Of a stretch of 41,154 nucleotides of DNA, positions 8,186 to 16,706 are shown one piece after another. The stretch is from an uncultured Lachnospiraceae bacterium (GTDB taxonomy: Bacteria > Bacillota > Clostridia > Lachnospirales > Lachnospiraceae). The first letter of the stretch is position 1. Every line of letters begins with the position of its first letter. The stretch is from contig CAJUCC010000073.1 in NCBI GenBank assembly GCA_910585205.1, positions 1 to 41,154 of the forward strand, written 5' to 3'. The position numbers were made by a program, and so were the translations under genes. The notes under the pieces were generated by a model. That model made no database searches. It saw only the letters and a list, made by a program, of their open reading frames with translations, and was not told where the DNA came from.

Positions 8186-9922
8186 CTATTCGGGATTGCG
8201 CAGCCAGACGCCGTCCACGACAAGGCACTGTACCTGCGGCGCCGTATCGTCCCCAAAACGGGAACGTCTGCGGCGCGCCTCCTCACTGTCCGTTTCCGCT
8301 CCGTAGAGGCAGAACGCATACAGGTTCGGAAGGCTGTCCAGAAACGTGAGATCCGGCATCTCCCGGCATTCCAGCTCCAGATAACGCAATGATGTGCAGT
8401 CCGCCAGCACGGCTTCCCACGCATCGCCGGAGGGCTGTGGCGCGCTGCCTTCTCCTGTAGTCTGTGCAGGAAACGTCGTTTCTGCGCCTTTTTCATATCC
8501 CGGCGCATGCAGAAAAGAAAAGCGGCTGACGCGGATCTTCAGAAATTCCAGTTCGGGAAGCTCCCGCAGCCAGTCAATGTCTGTCAGCGGTTCCGGCGAA
8601 GCAATGGACAGCTCCCGCAGTGAGGTACATGTCCGCAGCACTTCGAAATCGGACACGGCTCCCGTCTCCACCCATAGTTTTTCCAGATTTGGCAAAACCG
8701 CAATGTCCTCCAGTGTCGTCAGATTGTACGCGGCGCAGATTTCCGCCTCGGGATGCAGGCGGTTGACTGCCACCGTATCCCGGCCCGGAATCGGGCTTTC
8801 CACAAACCGTATCTCCCGGATCCATTCCAGATCACTCGTATAAACCGGCCGCTCCATAAAGCGGGCAGCCGAATCGGCCGACATACGGTAATGATAAATG
8901 ACCATACGTCGCAGCAAATCTTCCCATTCTTTGGAAGCAAACACAATCTCATCGTATTTCCCGTCAAACACCGGTTCCGCTTCCGGTTTCTGCAAATGCG
9001 AGACGATCGCAAACGGATTGTGCAGATCTGTATAAGGCCAGTCCTCATAGCCACTGTACTCCCGGTATTTTAACTGCCTGAAATCATTCTCCGTCCCGGT
9101 TTCCGTAAAAGACGCCGCCATGTAACGGACGATTTCCAGTATGTCATATCCGGCTTCCCATCCATACTCTTCAAGCCAGACGGGAGAATGTCCGATAAAT
9201 TCCGCCAGCCATGTGCCGCCGACCACATAAGCCACGGCGTACCGTATCAGGCCCCGCTCCGATTCACAGAGAAAACTGTAACACAAAATTTCATTGCCGT
9301 CTTCCCGGATATAACGTTCAAAGACAAGTCCCGTGATCGCAACGCCGTCGGCCTTCTCCGCGCTGTCCCGTATCTGTCTGCGCATCTCACCCCAGTTTTC
9401 GCCGACCCCGTCCGGAAACAGCCGGTTTTCCGTCACATGCATATAGACACAGTTGTCGTCATCCAATGACCACGCCGTCAGACAAGGCTCCCTTGCGGCG
9501 ACCGAAAACACCCATCCGTTCGGTGCATCATACCGGTACCCCGGACACGAAAATCCGTTGACACTGTTTTCCTGCCGTCTGATATAGCGAAATACGGCCA
9601 CCGGCGCCCGGTGAAACATCTCATCTTCCCCACCGTCTCCGACATCCCGGCCGTTATCACCCGGCCCGGCATATGTCTCCTGCGGAATCGTCAGACGGAT
9701 ATAGTTCTCTGCACGGTGCTGCGGACAGGAAGCGAGCAGCGGATACCGCTGCCATATATCTGTAATCCGTATTCGTCCCTGTGATTGCACCGCACCGTTT
9801 CCGGCCATTTGCGCTGCGGCCAGAAACTGCAGTATCACGGCCAGAACCGCCGCTGCCCCGACTATGATGCCAATGCCCCGAACAACCGTACGCTTCCGGC
9901 CGCATCTGTGTTTTTGGTTCAT
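8186..9922 (-). CDS. Membrane-anchored leucine-rich-repeat-like protein, function unknown
   Basis: I do not recognise a characterised family. The 578-residue protein begins with a short basic tail and one transmembrane segment (about 13-36, VVRGIGIIVGAAAVLAVILQ), so most of it should lie outside the cell. The middle part (about 140-290) has alternating beta-like and helical sequence. The C-terminal third (about 410-560) shows degenerate leucine-rich-repeat units spaced 22-25 residues, such as LEDIAVLPNLEKLWVE, CTSLRELSIA, LPELEFLKI, CTSLRYLELECREMPDL and LDSLPNLYAFCLYG. The start is the ATG of MNQKHRCG behind GGAG. It stands alone between rqcH (convergent, 37 bp away) and the terminator of the alpha-galactosidase operon. 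A surface-binding role is possible but unsupported. Confidence 0.7.
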   Translation of the reverse strand: MNQKHRCGRKRTVVRGIGIIVGAAAVLAVILQFLAAAQMAGNGAVQSQGRIRITDIWQRYPLLASCPQHRAENYIRLTIPQETYAGPGDNGRDVGDGGEDEMFHRAPVAVFRYIRRQENSVNGFSCPGYRYDAPNGWVFSVAAREPCLTAWSLDDDNCVYMHVTENRLFPDGVGENWGEMRRQIRDSAEKADGVAITGLVFERYIREDGNEILCYSFLCESERGLIRYAVAYVVGGTWLAEFIGHSPVWLEEYGWEAGYDILEIVRYMAASFTETGTENDFRQLKYREYSGYEDWPYTDLHNPFAIVSHLQKPEAEPVFDGKYDEIVFASKEWEDLLRRMVIYHYRMSADSAARFMERPVYTSDLEWIREIRFVESPIPGRDTVAVNRLHPEAEICAAYNLTTLEDIAVLPNLEKLWVETGAVSDFEVLRTCTSLRELSIASPEPLTDIDWLRELPELEFLKIRVSRFSFLHAPGYEKGAETTFPAQTTGEGSAPQPSGDAWEAVLADCTSLRYLELECREMPDLTFLDSLPNLYAFCLYGAETDSEEARRRRSRFGDDTAPQVQCLVVDGVWLRNPE

Positions 9923-9985
9923 ATATACCCGCTCCTTCTGTCCGGCCCCCCGGGGATCCGTTTCCGCCCGTTTCGCTTTCACGGT

Positions 9986-10014
9986 TTTATCTGCATTGCC
10001 GAAGGTCCTTTCAA
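9986..10014 (-). promoter_or_regulatory. Possible promoter of the LRR-like gene
   Basis: The elements are -35 TTGAAA (10009-10014), a 17-bp spacer and -10 GATAAA (9986-9991), directly downstream of the alpha-galactosidase terminator and about 64 bp before the gene start. The -10 is imperfect. Confidence 0.4.
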
Positions 10015-10017
10015 ACC

Positions 10018-10045
10018 AAACAGGCCGGGAAATCCCGGCCTGTTT
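10018..10045 (-). terminator. Terminator of the alpha-galactosidase operon
   Basis: A 12-bp stem (AAACAGGCCGGG pairing with CCCGGCCTGTTT, tight 4-nt loop) lies 27 bp after the alpha-galactosidase stop. On the minus strand it is followed by a T-rich run (TTTGGTTTG). Because the flanks are A-rich and T-rich it could act in both directions. Confidence 0.75.
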
Positions 10046-10071
10046 TATTGTTATTACTCATTCTCCCCAAA

Positions 10072-12264
10072 TCAATCTGTTACGATATTTAATGCAATCT
10101 GATATGACGGATATTCTCCCAGTTCCGAGGGCAGCGGCAGTCCGGCTTCCATCAAAGCAGAGCCATAGTACCGCCGGCCGGCTTTTCTGTCCTCATACAC
10201 GGCATCCCGGCAAAGCCCCTTCAGTTTCACATAGCTGGTCGGCATATTGTTGGTTCCGTTCTGCAGCGTCATCACGACACTGACAAGCGCCTCCCCGCCA
10301 TCCTGTGACACAGACATCCACGCCGTATATACATCCGTAAACGGGCTGGAAAGCCGGTAGTAATCACCGGTCAGCAAAAGCGGCGCATATTTCTTGTATT
10401 GCGCAATCTGTTCCCTGACCTCGTTTTTCTCCGCCGCAGTCATCTTGTCCGGATCCAGCTCATAGCCGAAACCGCCGCCGGCCATCGCCACCACACCTCT
10501 TGTATGCAGGCTGATGCTCCGCCCCGTCTGATGATTGGGTGCGGCGGACACATGCGCGCCCACCGTGGAAGCCGGATAAAAGAACGATGTGCCGTACTGA
10601 ATTTTCAGACGGTCCAGTGCATCCGTATTGTCACTGCACCAGATCTGCGGCGTATAATACATCATTCCCGCGTCAAACCGGCCGCCGCCGCCGCAGCAGC
10701 CCTCGATCAGCATATCGGGATACCGCGCCATCAGTTTTTCCAAAAACTCATAGACACCGAGCACATAATCATGCGTCACCTTTCCCGCACTTCTCTCCTG
10801 TGAATAAATATCGGAAATGCTGCGGTTCATATCCCATTTTACATACTCCACGTTTCCCTGATCGAGCACACCGCAAATCTGTCCGAATATATAATCCCGC
10901 ACCTCTGATCTGGAAAAATCAAGCACAAGCTGATTTCTGGCATATACCGGCTTCCTGCCCGGTATCCGCATCACCCACTCCGGATGCGTCCTGCACAGCT
11001 CGCTGTCCTCCGAGATCATCTCCGGCTCGATCCAGATGCCGAATTTCACGCCGAGACTGTTGATGCGTTCAATCAGTTCACCGAGCGTACAGCCCAGTTT
11101 TTCCTCGTTGACCTGCCAGTCGCCGAGACTGCTGTTGTCATCCTCCCGTTTTCCGAACCAGCCGTCATCCATCACGACCATGTCGATGCCGAGCGCCGCC
11201 GCTTCCTCCGCCAGTTTGCAGATCTTTTCCCCGTTGAAGTCAAAGTAAAATGCTTCCCAACTGTTCAACAGAACCGGCCGTGGTATCTGTCCGTATTTGC
11301 CCCGACACAGGTGCTCCCGGATACAGCGATGATACCGGTTCGACAGCCCGGCAAATCCCTCATCCGAATAGCACAAAACCGTCTCCGGCACCGTCAGCAC
11401 TTCCCCGCGCTCCAGGGTATAATGAAACAGGTCACTCTGCAGCCCCATCAGCACCCGCGTCTGATCAAACTGATCTTTTTCCGCCTCACACAGGAAGCTG
11501 CCGCTGTATACAAACATCATGCCATAGCAGCCGCCTGCATCCTCCGTGGTATCCTTCCGTGCAATAATGACTGCGGGATTGTACTGATGGCTGGAAGCGC
11601 CACGGCGGCTGCCGATCGTAAACGCGCCGTGTACAATCTCTCTGCGCTGAAAGCTGCGCTCCATCACATGCCTTCCGTAAAAGTTTACCATATCATAACT
11701 GCCCGAAAGAAAATCCAGACAGGCACAGGCCGCTTTCTCCACAATAACGTCCTCACTGCCCAGATTGCTGATTTTAACACTTCGCGTAATAATGTCCAGT
11801 TCTTCCAGCACACCGTACAGCAGCCTGACCCGCACGCCGCTGACACTGTCCTCCAGAAGAATCTCCAGCGTCTGCGCCTCATCCTCTCCGGCAAATACAG
11901 CCGGAAGCCCCACAAGATCGTACTTGCCCTCTCTGATCTCATGGCTGACATAGCGCAGATCGCAGCAGTCAGAGCCGTCCCCGTTGTGAATCACCAGCGC
12001 GCTGCTGCGATAATCGCCCGTTCCCTGCGTCGGATATTCCTGCGGCAGCGCATCCATGGAATACGTTCTGTCCATGCCTGCGTCCGCCGGATTTCCGGAG
12101 AACCCTCTGTCCAGATATGTCAGGAGATAATCCATGCTGCCGGATACGCCGGCGCCATAATACAGATGCAGCAAAAATCCGAACGCATCCACCTTCATCT
12201 GATAAGTTGTATTCTTTGTGTTCAGGATAAAAATATGACTTGTCTCGTGATAGTTGATTGCCAT
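10072..12264 (-). CDS. Alpha-galactosidase, GH36
   Basis: This cytosolic retaining alpha-galactosidase hydrolyses terminal alpha-1,6-galactose from melibiose, raffinose or stachyose. At 730 residues it is full length for the GH36 AgaA/AgaB type. An N-terminal beta-sandwich (about 1-320) precedes the barrel with NSWEAFYFDFNGEK, VMDDGWFGKRED and GIWIEPEMIS. Asp478 in YVKWDMNR is the predicted nucleophile and Asp548 in CSDNTDALDRLK the acid/base, at the positions usual for this family. No signal peptide is present. The start has a GGAG site seven bases upstream. It is the last gene of an operon whose first genes encode a sugar ABC transporter, so it should process imported alpha-galactosides. 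Confidence 0.95.
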   Translation of the reverse strand: MAINYHETSHIFILNTKNTTYQMKVDAFGFLLHLYYGAGVSGSMDYLLTYLDRGFSGNPADAGMDRTYSMDALPQEYPTQGTGDYRSSALVIHNGDGSDCCDLRYVSHEIREGKYDLVGLPAVFAGEDEAQTLEILLEDSVSGVRVRLLYGVLEELDIITRSVKISNLGSEDVIVEKAACACLDFLSGSYDMVNFYGRHVMERSFQRREIVHGAFTIGSRRGASSHQYNPAVIIARKDTTEDAGGCYGMMFVYSGSFLCEAEKDQFDQTRVLMGLQSDLFHYTLERGEVLTVPETVLCYSDEGFAGLSNRYHRCIREHLCRGKYGQIPRPVLLNSWEAFYFDFNGEKICKLAEEAAALGIDMVVMDDGWFGKREDDNSSLGDWQVNEEKLGCTLGELIERINSLGVKFGIWIEPEMISEDSELCRTHPEWVMRIPGRKPVYARNQLVLDFSRSEVRDYIFGQICGVLDQGNVEYVKWDMNRSISDIYSQERSAGKVTHDYVLGVYEFLEKLMARYPDMLIEGCCGGGGRFDAGMMYYTPQIWCSDNTDALDRLKIQYGTSFFYPASTVGAHVSAAPNHQTGRSISLHTRGVVAMAGGGFGYELDPDKMTAAEKNEVREQIAQYKKYAPLLLTGDYYRLSSPFTDVYTAWMSVSQDGGEALVSVVMTLQNGTNNMPTSYVKLKGLCRDAVYEDRKAGRRYYGSALMEAGLPLPSELGEYPSYQIALNIVTD

Positions 12265-12300
12265 GCATGTTCTCCTTTTCTCTATCAGATTATGTATTTC

Positions 12301-13146
12301 TTATTTTACCGCCCCGTTTACAACACCGTTCAGAATCTGTTTCTGACAGATCACATAGAAGATCAGAATCGGAATCAGAGACAGCAGATAGGAAGCAAAC
12401 GCAAGATTATAGTTTGTTCCGAACTGGGACTGGAAATTCAGCTGTGCCAGAGGCAGTGTATTTTTGCCGGAACCCGCCATAATTACAAGGGGTGTCATTA
12501 CGTCATTCCACACTGCCAGCGCCGTCAGTACCGCAACCGTTGCATGCATGGGCTTCATAATCGGAAAGATAATTTTCCAGTAAGTCGTCCATGTGGAAGC
12601 GCCGTCAACTCTTGCAGCCTCCTCGAGCGCAATCGGGATATTTACCAGATAGCCCGAATACAGCAAAATATTCATTGGCATATAGAATACCACATAAAGC
12701 AGGATAACGCCAGCCCAATTTGCCAGATGCAGTTCCGCCGTCTGCTTTGCCAGCGGCATCATCAGAATGGCAAACGGAACAAACATACCGCTGACGATAA
12801 ACAGATAGACAAAGCTGTAAAACTTACTGTGCGCCTTATTTCTTCCGAGTGCATATCCCATCAGGGAGTGCAGCGCCAGAGACAGAGCCACCGTAACAGC
12901 CGTAATCAGAAGGCTGTTCCCAAGAGAACGCCAGAAATCCGTTACAATCATCGCCTCCCGGAAATTCTGCAGACTCCATGTCTTTGGCAATGACAGGATA
13001 CCGCTGATGCTGTTTGTCATTTCCGAAGGCTGTTTGAATGCAATCATAACCGTCATATAGAGCGGAAATATGATCGTGGAAAGGCCGAGAATCAGAAAGA
13101 CCATCGGACCGTATACGGACGCTTTGAACTTTTTATTCTCCGTCAT
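12301..13146 (-). CDS. Sugar ABC transporter permease, MalG/MsmG type
   Basis: This is one of two inner subunits of a family-1 carbohydrate importer. The 281-residue protein has six predicted membrane segments, the first at about 12-33, and the cytoplasmic EAA loop EEAARVDGASTWTTYWKIIFP that docks with the ATPase. The ATG overlaps the stop of the partner permease (ATGA) and has a perfect GGAGG site, so translation is coupled. Alpha-galactosidase follows 36 nt downstream. No ATPase is encoded here; as in msm/raf systems of Firmicutes, a shared MsmK/MalK ATPase elsewhere is expected. The substrate (raffinose-type sugars) is inferred from the neighbouring GH36 enzyme. Confidence 0.92.
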   Translation of the reverse strand: MTENKKFKASVYGPMVFLILGLSTIIFPLYMTVMIAFKQPSEMTNSISGILSLPKTWSLQNFREAMIVTDFWRSLGNSLLITAVTVALSLALHSLMGYALGRNKAHSKFYSFVYLFIVSGMFVPFAILMMPLAKQTAELHLANWAGVILLYVVFYMPMNILLYSGYLVNIPIALEEAARVDGASTWTTYWKIIFPIMKPMHATVAVLTALAVWNDVMTPLVIMAGSGKNTLPLAQLNFQSQFGTNYNLAFASYLLSLIPILIFYVICQKQILNGVVNGAVK

Positions 13147-14003
13147 AACTGTTCCTCCTTACTGCTCGAGAATTTCATCTGTGCCACCGATACGCAGACA
13201 ATCAGAATAAAGAATACAACCGCATTCGCACTCTGAAAACCAAACTGTCCGCCCGACATACCGTTATTGTAAATCAGGTAGGAAATGGATTCCGTACTCT
13301 GCGCCGGGCCGCCCTTTGTCAAAGCCATAATCTGATCGAATACCATCAGGAAGTTTTTCACACAGAGCACCATATTAATAGAAAAGAAGGGAATGATCAG
13401 CGGGAATGTCAGGTAACGGAACTGTTTCCAGCCGGTCGCTCCGTCCAGTCCGCCCGCCTCGTACACATCCTCCGGCACCGTCTGCAGACCGGAGATATAA
13501 ATAATCGTATTCATTGCAATCGCCTGCCATGCGCAGACAACCACAATCCCGATCCATGCAGATTTCGGATCCGAGAGAATACTGGTTGAATTCATTCCCA
13601 TCATGCCCGCCACTGCAGGAAGGATATAGGTAAAGAAGTAATTAAAAATATAACCTACAACCAGCGCACCCAGAATATTCGGCAGGAAGTATGCGCCCCG
13701 GAAAAAGCTCTTGGCCCGGATTTTGCTGTTCAGCGCCAGTGCCAGAACAAGGCTGAGCACGTTCACTACAATTGTGGAGACAATCGCCAGTTTAAATGTA
13801 AACAGATAGGATTTTCCCACACGGCCGTCCGAAAACAGGTCGATATAGTTTCGGATACCTACCCAGCTATAACTTCCAAATCCCTTGAAATTGGTGAAAC
13901 TGTAGATCACGCCCCGGATCAGCGGAATCGTATTAAAGCAGATAAACAGCGCCAGAATGGGAATCGTAATCATTAAAAATGTGCGTTGTCTGTCATTTTT
14001 CAT
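13143..14003 (-). CDS. Sugar ABC transporter permease, MalF/MsmF type
   Basis: This 286-residue polytopic protein is the second permease of the alpha-galactoside importer. It starts with a membrane segment (LMITIPILALFICFNTIPLI) and carries the EAA-like loop EDVYEAGGLDGATGWKQFRYLTFP. The start is the ATG of MKNDRQRT, 18 nt after the binding-protein stop and behind AAAGGAG. The end overlaps the next permease by 4 nt. The order binding protein, MalF-type, MalG-type, alpha-galactosidase matches msmEFG-aga or rafEFG-aga loci. Confidence 0.92.
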   Translation of the reverse strand: MKNDRQRTFLMITIPILALFICFNTIPLIRGVIYSFTNFKGFGSYSWVGIRNYIDLFSDGRVGKSYLFTFKLAIVSTIVVNVLSLVLALALNSKIRAKSFFRGAYFLPNILGALVVGYIFNYFFTYILPAVAGMMGMNSTSILSDPKSAWIGIVVVCAWQAIAMNTIIYISGLQTVPEDVYEAGGLDGATGWKQFRYLTFPLIIPFFSINMVLCVKNFLMVFDQIMALTKGGPAQSTESISYLIYNNGMSGGQFGFQSANAVVFFILIVCVSVAQMKFSSSKEEQL

Positions 14004-14021
14004 TTCTGTTCTTCTCCTTTC

Positions 14022-15191
14022 CTACTGCGCACCATGCTCTTTTTCATAGTCCTGTACCATACGGATAATATCTCTGTTATACCGCTGCCAGTCCGTATCG
14101 AATTTGGCAAGAAAAGCGTCCACATCCTGATTCAGCAAAAATGTCTGAAGCTGCGCATCCACTGCCATCTCCGCGGGATAATAGTGGTCCTGATAGTCTG
14201 TCATATTGCCTGCGGCAATATATTCCGCCATACCGTCCAGCATGGGAGCCAGTACAAAGTCTCCTTCCTTACAGGGCACTGCGTTCTGCGCATCGATGTA
14301 TTTCTGCAGATTTTCATCCGCCAGCAGGAAATCCAGCACTTCATAAGCCGCTTCCTTATTTTCGCAGCTTGCCGTCACACAAAACTGCAGGTCGATACCG
14401 GAGTTCAGCGTATTGCCGCTCTTATCGTCGCTTGCAGGCATGACAAAGGAATCAACATTCAAATCGGGATTTACAGACAGAATCTGCGGCACTGCATAGC
14501 TTCCGATCGGATACATAGCCGATTCGCCCCTTGCAAAAGCCGTGCAGGCGTCATTGTAATTATAGGCAAACGGATCATTCGGTCCATACTGCAAAAGCGA
14601 CAGATACCGTTCGGACAATTCCCGATACTCCGCGGTAAATGTCGTCTGTCCCCGGTTGACCTGCTTTGTCGTATCCGCAGGCGTAAGGTCTACCGCCATC
14701 GCATTCCACGGCGCCAGGCAGGTCCATGTATCCTTAAATCCAAAATAGAACGGAAGAACGCCCTCCGACTGGATTGTATTACAGAGTGTGTTCAACTCTT
14801 CCCAGTTTTCCGGAATCTTCCATCCATGTTCTTCGAACATGTCCCGATTATAAAGGACACCTGCCGCATTTGCCACATACGGCACCGCATATGTCCCTTC
14901 CTTCGGGACCAATTCCAGCGCTTCATCAATCGCTATGTAAGCCGGCTTGATATTCTGCATCCCCGGATAATCCGAAACATCAGCCAGAATATCCGCGTCC
15001 ACAAAATAGGAATAGTTAATATCCCCTCCTATCCCGATAATATCAGGATAGTCTTCTCTGATAAATCTCGTTCTCAAAATTGTCATAGCATCGTTGGGAG
15101 AACTGATCGTCAGATGGATGTCATCATGTGTTGCATTAAATTCATCTTCAACCAATTGAAAATAATTCGCCGCTTCCGGTTTATACTGCAC
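14022..15191 (-). CDS. Sugar-binding protein of the alpha-galactoside importer, signal peptide missing (probable decayed gene)
   Basis: The 389 residues are a complete mature family-1 extracellular solute-binding domain, for example VQYKPEAANYFQLVEDEFN at the start and DTDWQRYNRDI at the end. The earliest possible start is a GTG at 15191-15189, which begins inside the first beta strand. In-frame codons just upstream still read Glu-Ile-Glu-Ile, fitting the family, and then similarity ends at about 15203-15204 where the Shine-Dalgarno of the divergent AraC gene begins. An in-frame stop lies at 15281-15279 with no ATG, GTG or TTG in between. The gene therefore lacks a signal peptide, lipobox cysteine, Shine-Dalgarno and promoter. 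The product, if made, would stay in the cytoplasm. A deletion, a rearrangement or an assembly mis-join could explain this. Confidence 0.8.
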   Translation of the reverse strand: MQYKPEAANYFQLVEDEFNATHDDIHLTISSPNDAMTILRTRFIREDYPDIIGIGGDINYSYFVDADILADVSDYPGMQNIKPAYIAIDEALELVPKEGTYAVPYVANAAGVLYNRDMFEEHGWKIPENWEELNTLCNTIQSEGVLPFYFGFKDTWTCLAPWNAMAVDLTPADTTKQVNRGQTTFTAEYRELSERYLSLLQYGPNDPFAYNYNDACTAFARGESAMYPIGSYAVPQILSVNPDLNVDSFVMPASDDKSGNTLNSGIDLQFCVTASCENKEAAYEVLDFLLADENLQKYIDAQNAVPCKEGDFVLAPMLDGMAEYIAAGNMTDYQDHYYPAEMAVDAQLQTFLLNQDVDAFLAKFDTDWQRYNRDIIRMVQDYEKEHGAQ

Positions 15192-15219
15192 GATCTCGAT
15201 CTCAGGAAAGGGGGATTCT

Positions 15220-16086
15220 ATGAGTGAAGTAATCTTTTCTGTTTTTCCCAGTGAGAACTTTATCGATATGGGATTGTATCAGTTCGGATGGGAACAATGT
15301 GACCCTTCCCACTCGTTCGGCCCTGCTGCCCGAAATCACTATCTGTTCCATTTCTGCCTTTCCGGTACGGGTACACTCATCGCCACCAATACAAAAGGGG
15401 ATTCCGTCTTCTGGCAGATAAAAAGCGGGCAGGGATTCATGATCTTTCCCAATCAGGTATGCACATACATCGCAGACCAGAAAATTCCCTGGGAATATGT
15501 CTGGATCGAATTCGACGGACTGCGTGCAAAAGAAACTCTCGATATGACCGGGCTGTGTCCCGACAATCCCGTCTACCGCGCCACTTATAAAGACATCGCG
15601 GAAACAATGAAGAGCGAAATGCTCTATATCGTCAACCACAAAGAAGAGTCCCCATTCCATCTCATCGGACATCTCTACCTCTTTATCGACAGTCTTGTCC
15701 GTTCCTCCGCTTCGACGAAAATCCAGAGAGGGACAAGTCTGAGGGACTTTTATATCAAAGAAGCTTTTTCCTTTATCGAACAGAATTTCCAAAACGACAT
15801 AACCGTAGAAAACATTGCTGCCTCCTACGGGCTGAACCGAAGCTATTTCGGGAAAATCTTCCGGGAAGCCATGGGAAAATCTCCCCAGGAATTTCTGATC
15901 GCCTACCGTATGACCAAGGCCACGGAATTGCTTAAACTGACACAGCTGTCAGTTTCTGACATCGGCAACGCTGTGGGCTATCCGAATCAACTCCATTTTT
16001 CCAGAGCATTTAAAAACGTTTATGGTATATCGCCAAGACAATGGCGCAATGAGAACGGCGGCGGCATCCACGCGAAGGGCATCTGA
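15220..16086 (+). CDS. AraC-family transcriptional regulator (MsmR/RafR-like)
   Basis: This 288-residue regulator has an N-terminal AraC cupin ligand-binding domain (about 15-160, with NHYLFHFCLSGTGTL and MIFPNQVCTYIADQ) and two C-terminal helix-turn-helix motifs (about 185-285). These contain ITVENIAASYGLNRSYFGKIF and LSVSDIGNAVGYPNQLHFSRAF, ending in the family signature YGISPRQWR. The ATG lies behind GGAAAGGGGG. It is divergent from the transporter and alpha-galactosidase genes, the position of MsmR/RafR activators, so control of that operon by an alpha-galactoside is likely. Oddly, only 28 bp separate its ATG from the truncated binding-protein frame, leaving no room for either promoter. 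Confidence 0.9.
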   Translation: MSEVIFSVFPSENFIDMGLYQFGWEQCDPSHSFGPAARNHYLFHFCLSGTGTLIATNTKGDSVFWQIKSGQGFMIFPNQVCTYIADQKIPWEYVWIEFDGLRAKETLDMTGLCPDNPVYRATYKDIAETMKSEMLYIVNHKEESPFHLIGHLYLFIDSLVRSSASTKIQRGTSLRDFYIKEAFSFIEQNFQNDITVENIAASYGLNRSYFGKIFREAMGKSPQEFLIAYRMTKATELLKLTQLSVSDIGNAVGYPNQLHFSRAFKNVYGISPRQWRNENGGGIHAKGI

Positions 16087-16135
16087 CAGATGACAGACTG
16101 CGAAAAACCGGGCACGGAAAAGCGCGGAAAACCGA

Positions 16136-16164
16136 TAGACTTTATGTCCCCTGCATGATATACT
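16136..16164 (+). promoter_or_regulatory. Promoter of the coiled-coil repeat gene
   Basis: The elements are -35 TAGACT (16136-16141), a 17-bp spacer and -10 TATACT (16159-16164) with TG at the extended position. The transcription start would lie about 30 bp before the ATG. Confidence 0.55.
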
Positions 16165-16201
16165 GAAAGTCCACTATTAATAAAAAAGGAGGGATTATAG
16201 A

Positions 16202-16678
16202 ATGACAGACAGCCAAAAACTTGATCTGATTCTGGTCAACGTCAATAACCTTGCAAACATTGTCGCCGGCATAGTACCCAGACTCGACAACCTCGAACGC
16301 ACCGTCGCTGACATGATACCCAGACTCGACAACCTCGAACGCACTGTCGCCGACATGGTACCCAGACTCGACAACCTCGAACGCACCGTCGCCGACATGG
16401 TACCCAGACTCGACAACCTCGAACGCACCGTCGCCGACATGATACCCAAAGTCAACAAAATCGATGCCATCGAAAGCGGCATTACGGAAATCAAGCTGAC
16501 GCTGGAAAATGAAATCCGCACCAATATTGTCCGTGTGGCCGAAGGGCATCTTGATTTATACCGGAAGTTTGACGACGCGGCGAAAATCGAAAACGAGAAA
16601 GAAATCATCGCCATCCGTGTCAATATTCTGGAAACCGAGCTACGTCGGATTAAAAACCGGCTCGATCAGATTGCATAA
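16202..16678 (+). CDS. Coiled-coil protein with four 14-residue tandem repeats, function unknown
   Basis: I do not recognise a named family. The 158-residue acidic protein has no signal peptide or membrane segment. Residues 25-80 consist of four nearly identical 14-residue units (RLDNLERTVADMVP). Leu, Leu, Val and Met recur at 3-4 spacing, giving two clean heptads per unit with a proline at each boundary. The flanks (QKLDLILVNVNNLANIV and the C-terminal KIENEKEIIAIRVNILETEL) also keep heptad character, so the whole protein is probably a long alpha-helical oligomer. The start follows an AAAAAAGGAGGG Shine-Dalgarno and the promoter listed above. It is a single-gene unit convergent with the CmpB-like gene. 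The role cannot be inferred. Confidence 0.85.
   Translation: MTDSQKLDLILVNVNNLANIVAGIVPRLDNLERTVADMIPRLDNLERTVADMVPRLDNLERTVADMVPRLDNLERTVADMIPKVNKIDAIESGITEIKLTLENEIRTNIVRVAEGHLDLYRKFDDAAKIENEKEIIAIRVNILETELRRIKNRLDQIA
16274..16441 (+). repeat. Four tandem 42-bp repeats inside the coiled-coil gene
   Basis: Four contiguous in-frame 42-bp units occupy 16274-16315, 16316-16357, 16358-16399 and 16400-16441. Units differ at only a few positions (GTA or ATA as first codon, ACC or ACT, GCT or GCC). Near-identity at synonymous sites indicates recent expansion, so copy number probably varies between strains. Confidence 0.95.
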
Positions 16679-16706
16679 ACATTTCTGTCCTCTGGCTATC
16701 CATACG

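Noticed and set aside
10984..12993. A 669-residue open frame on the plus strand
   Set aside because: It is antisense to the GH36 alpha-galactosidase and MalG-type permease, which have clear motifs and Shine-Dalgarno sites; its translation shows no family signature.
15202..15792. A minus-strand frame next to the binding protein, considered as its missing N-terminus
   Set aside because: It is in a different frame, is antisense to araC, and has no signal peptide or lipobox.
16274..16441. CRISPR-like array
   Set aside because: The repeats are contiguous, in frame and coding, with no unique spacers and no cas genes nearby.
16142..16623. Repeat-containing minus-strand frames opposite the coiled-coil gene
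   Set aside because: The 42-bp repeat has no stops in several frames, so all frames stay open; only the plus-strand gene has a promoter, Shine-Dalgarno and heptad pattern.
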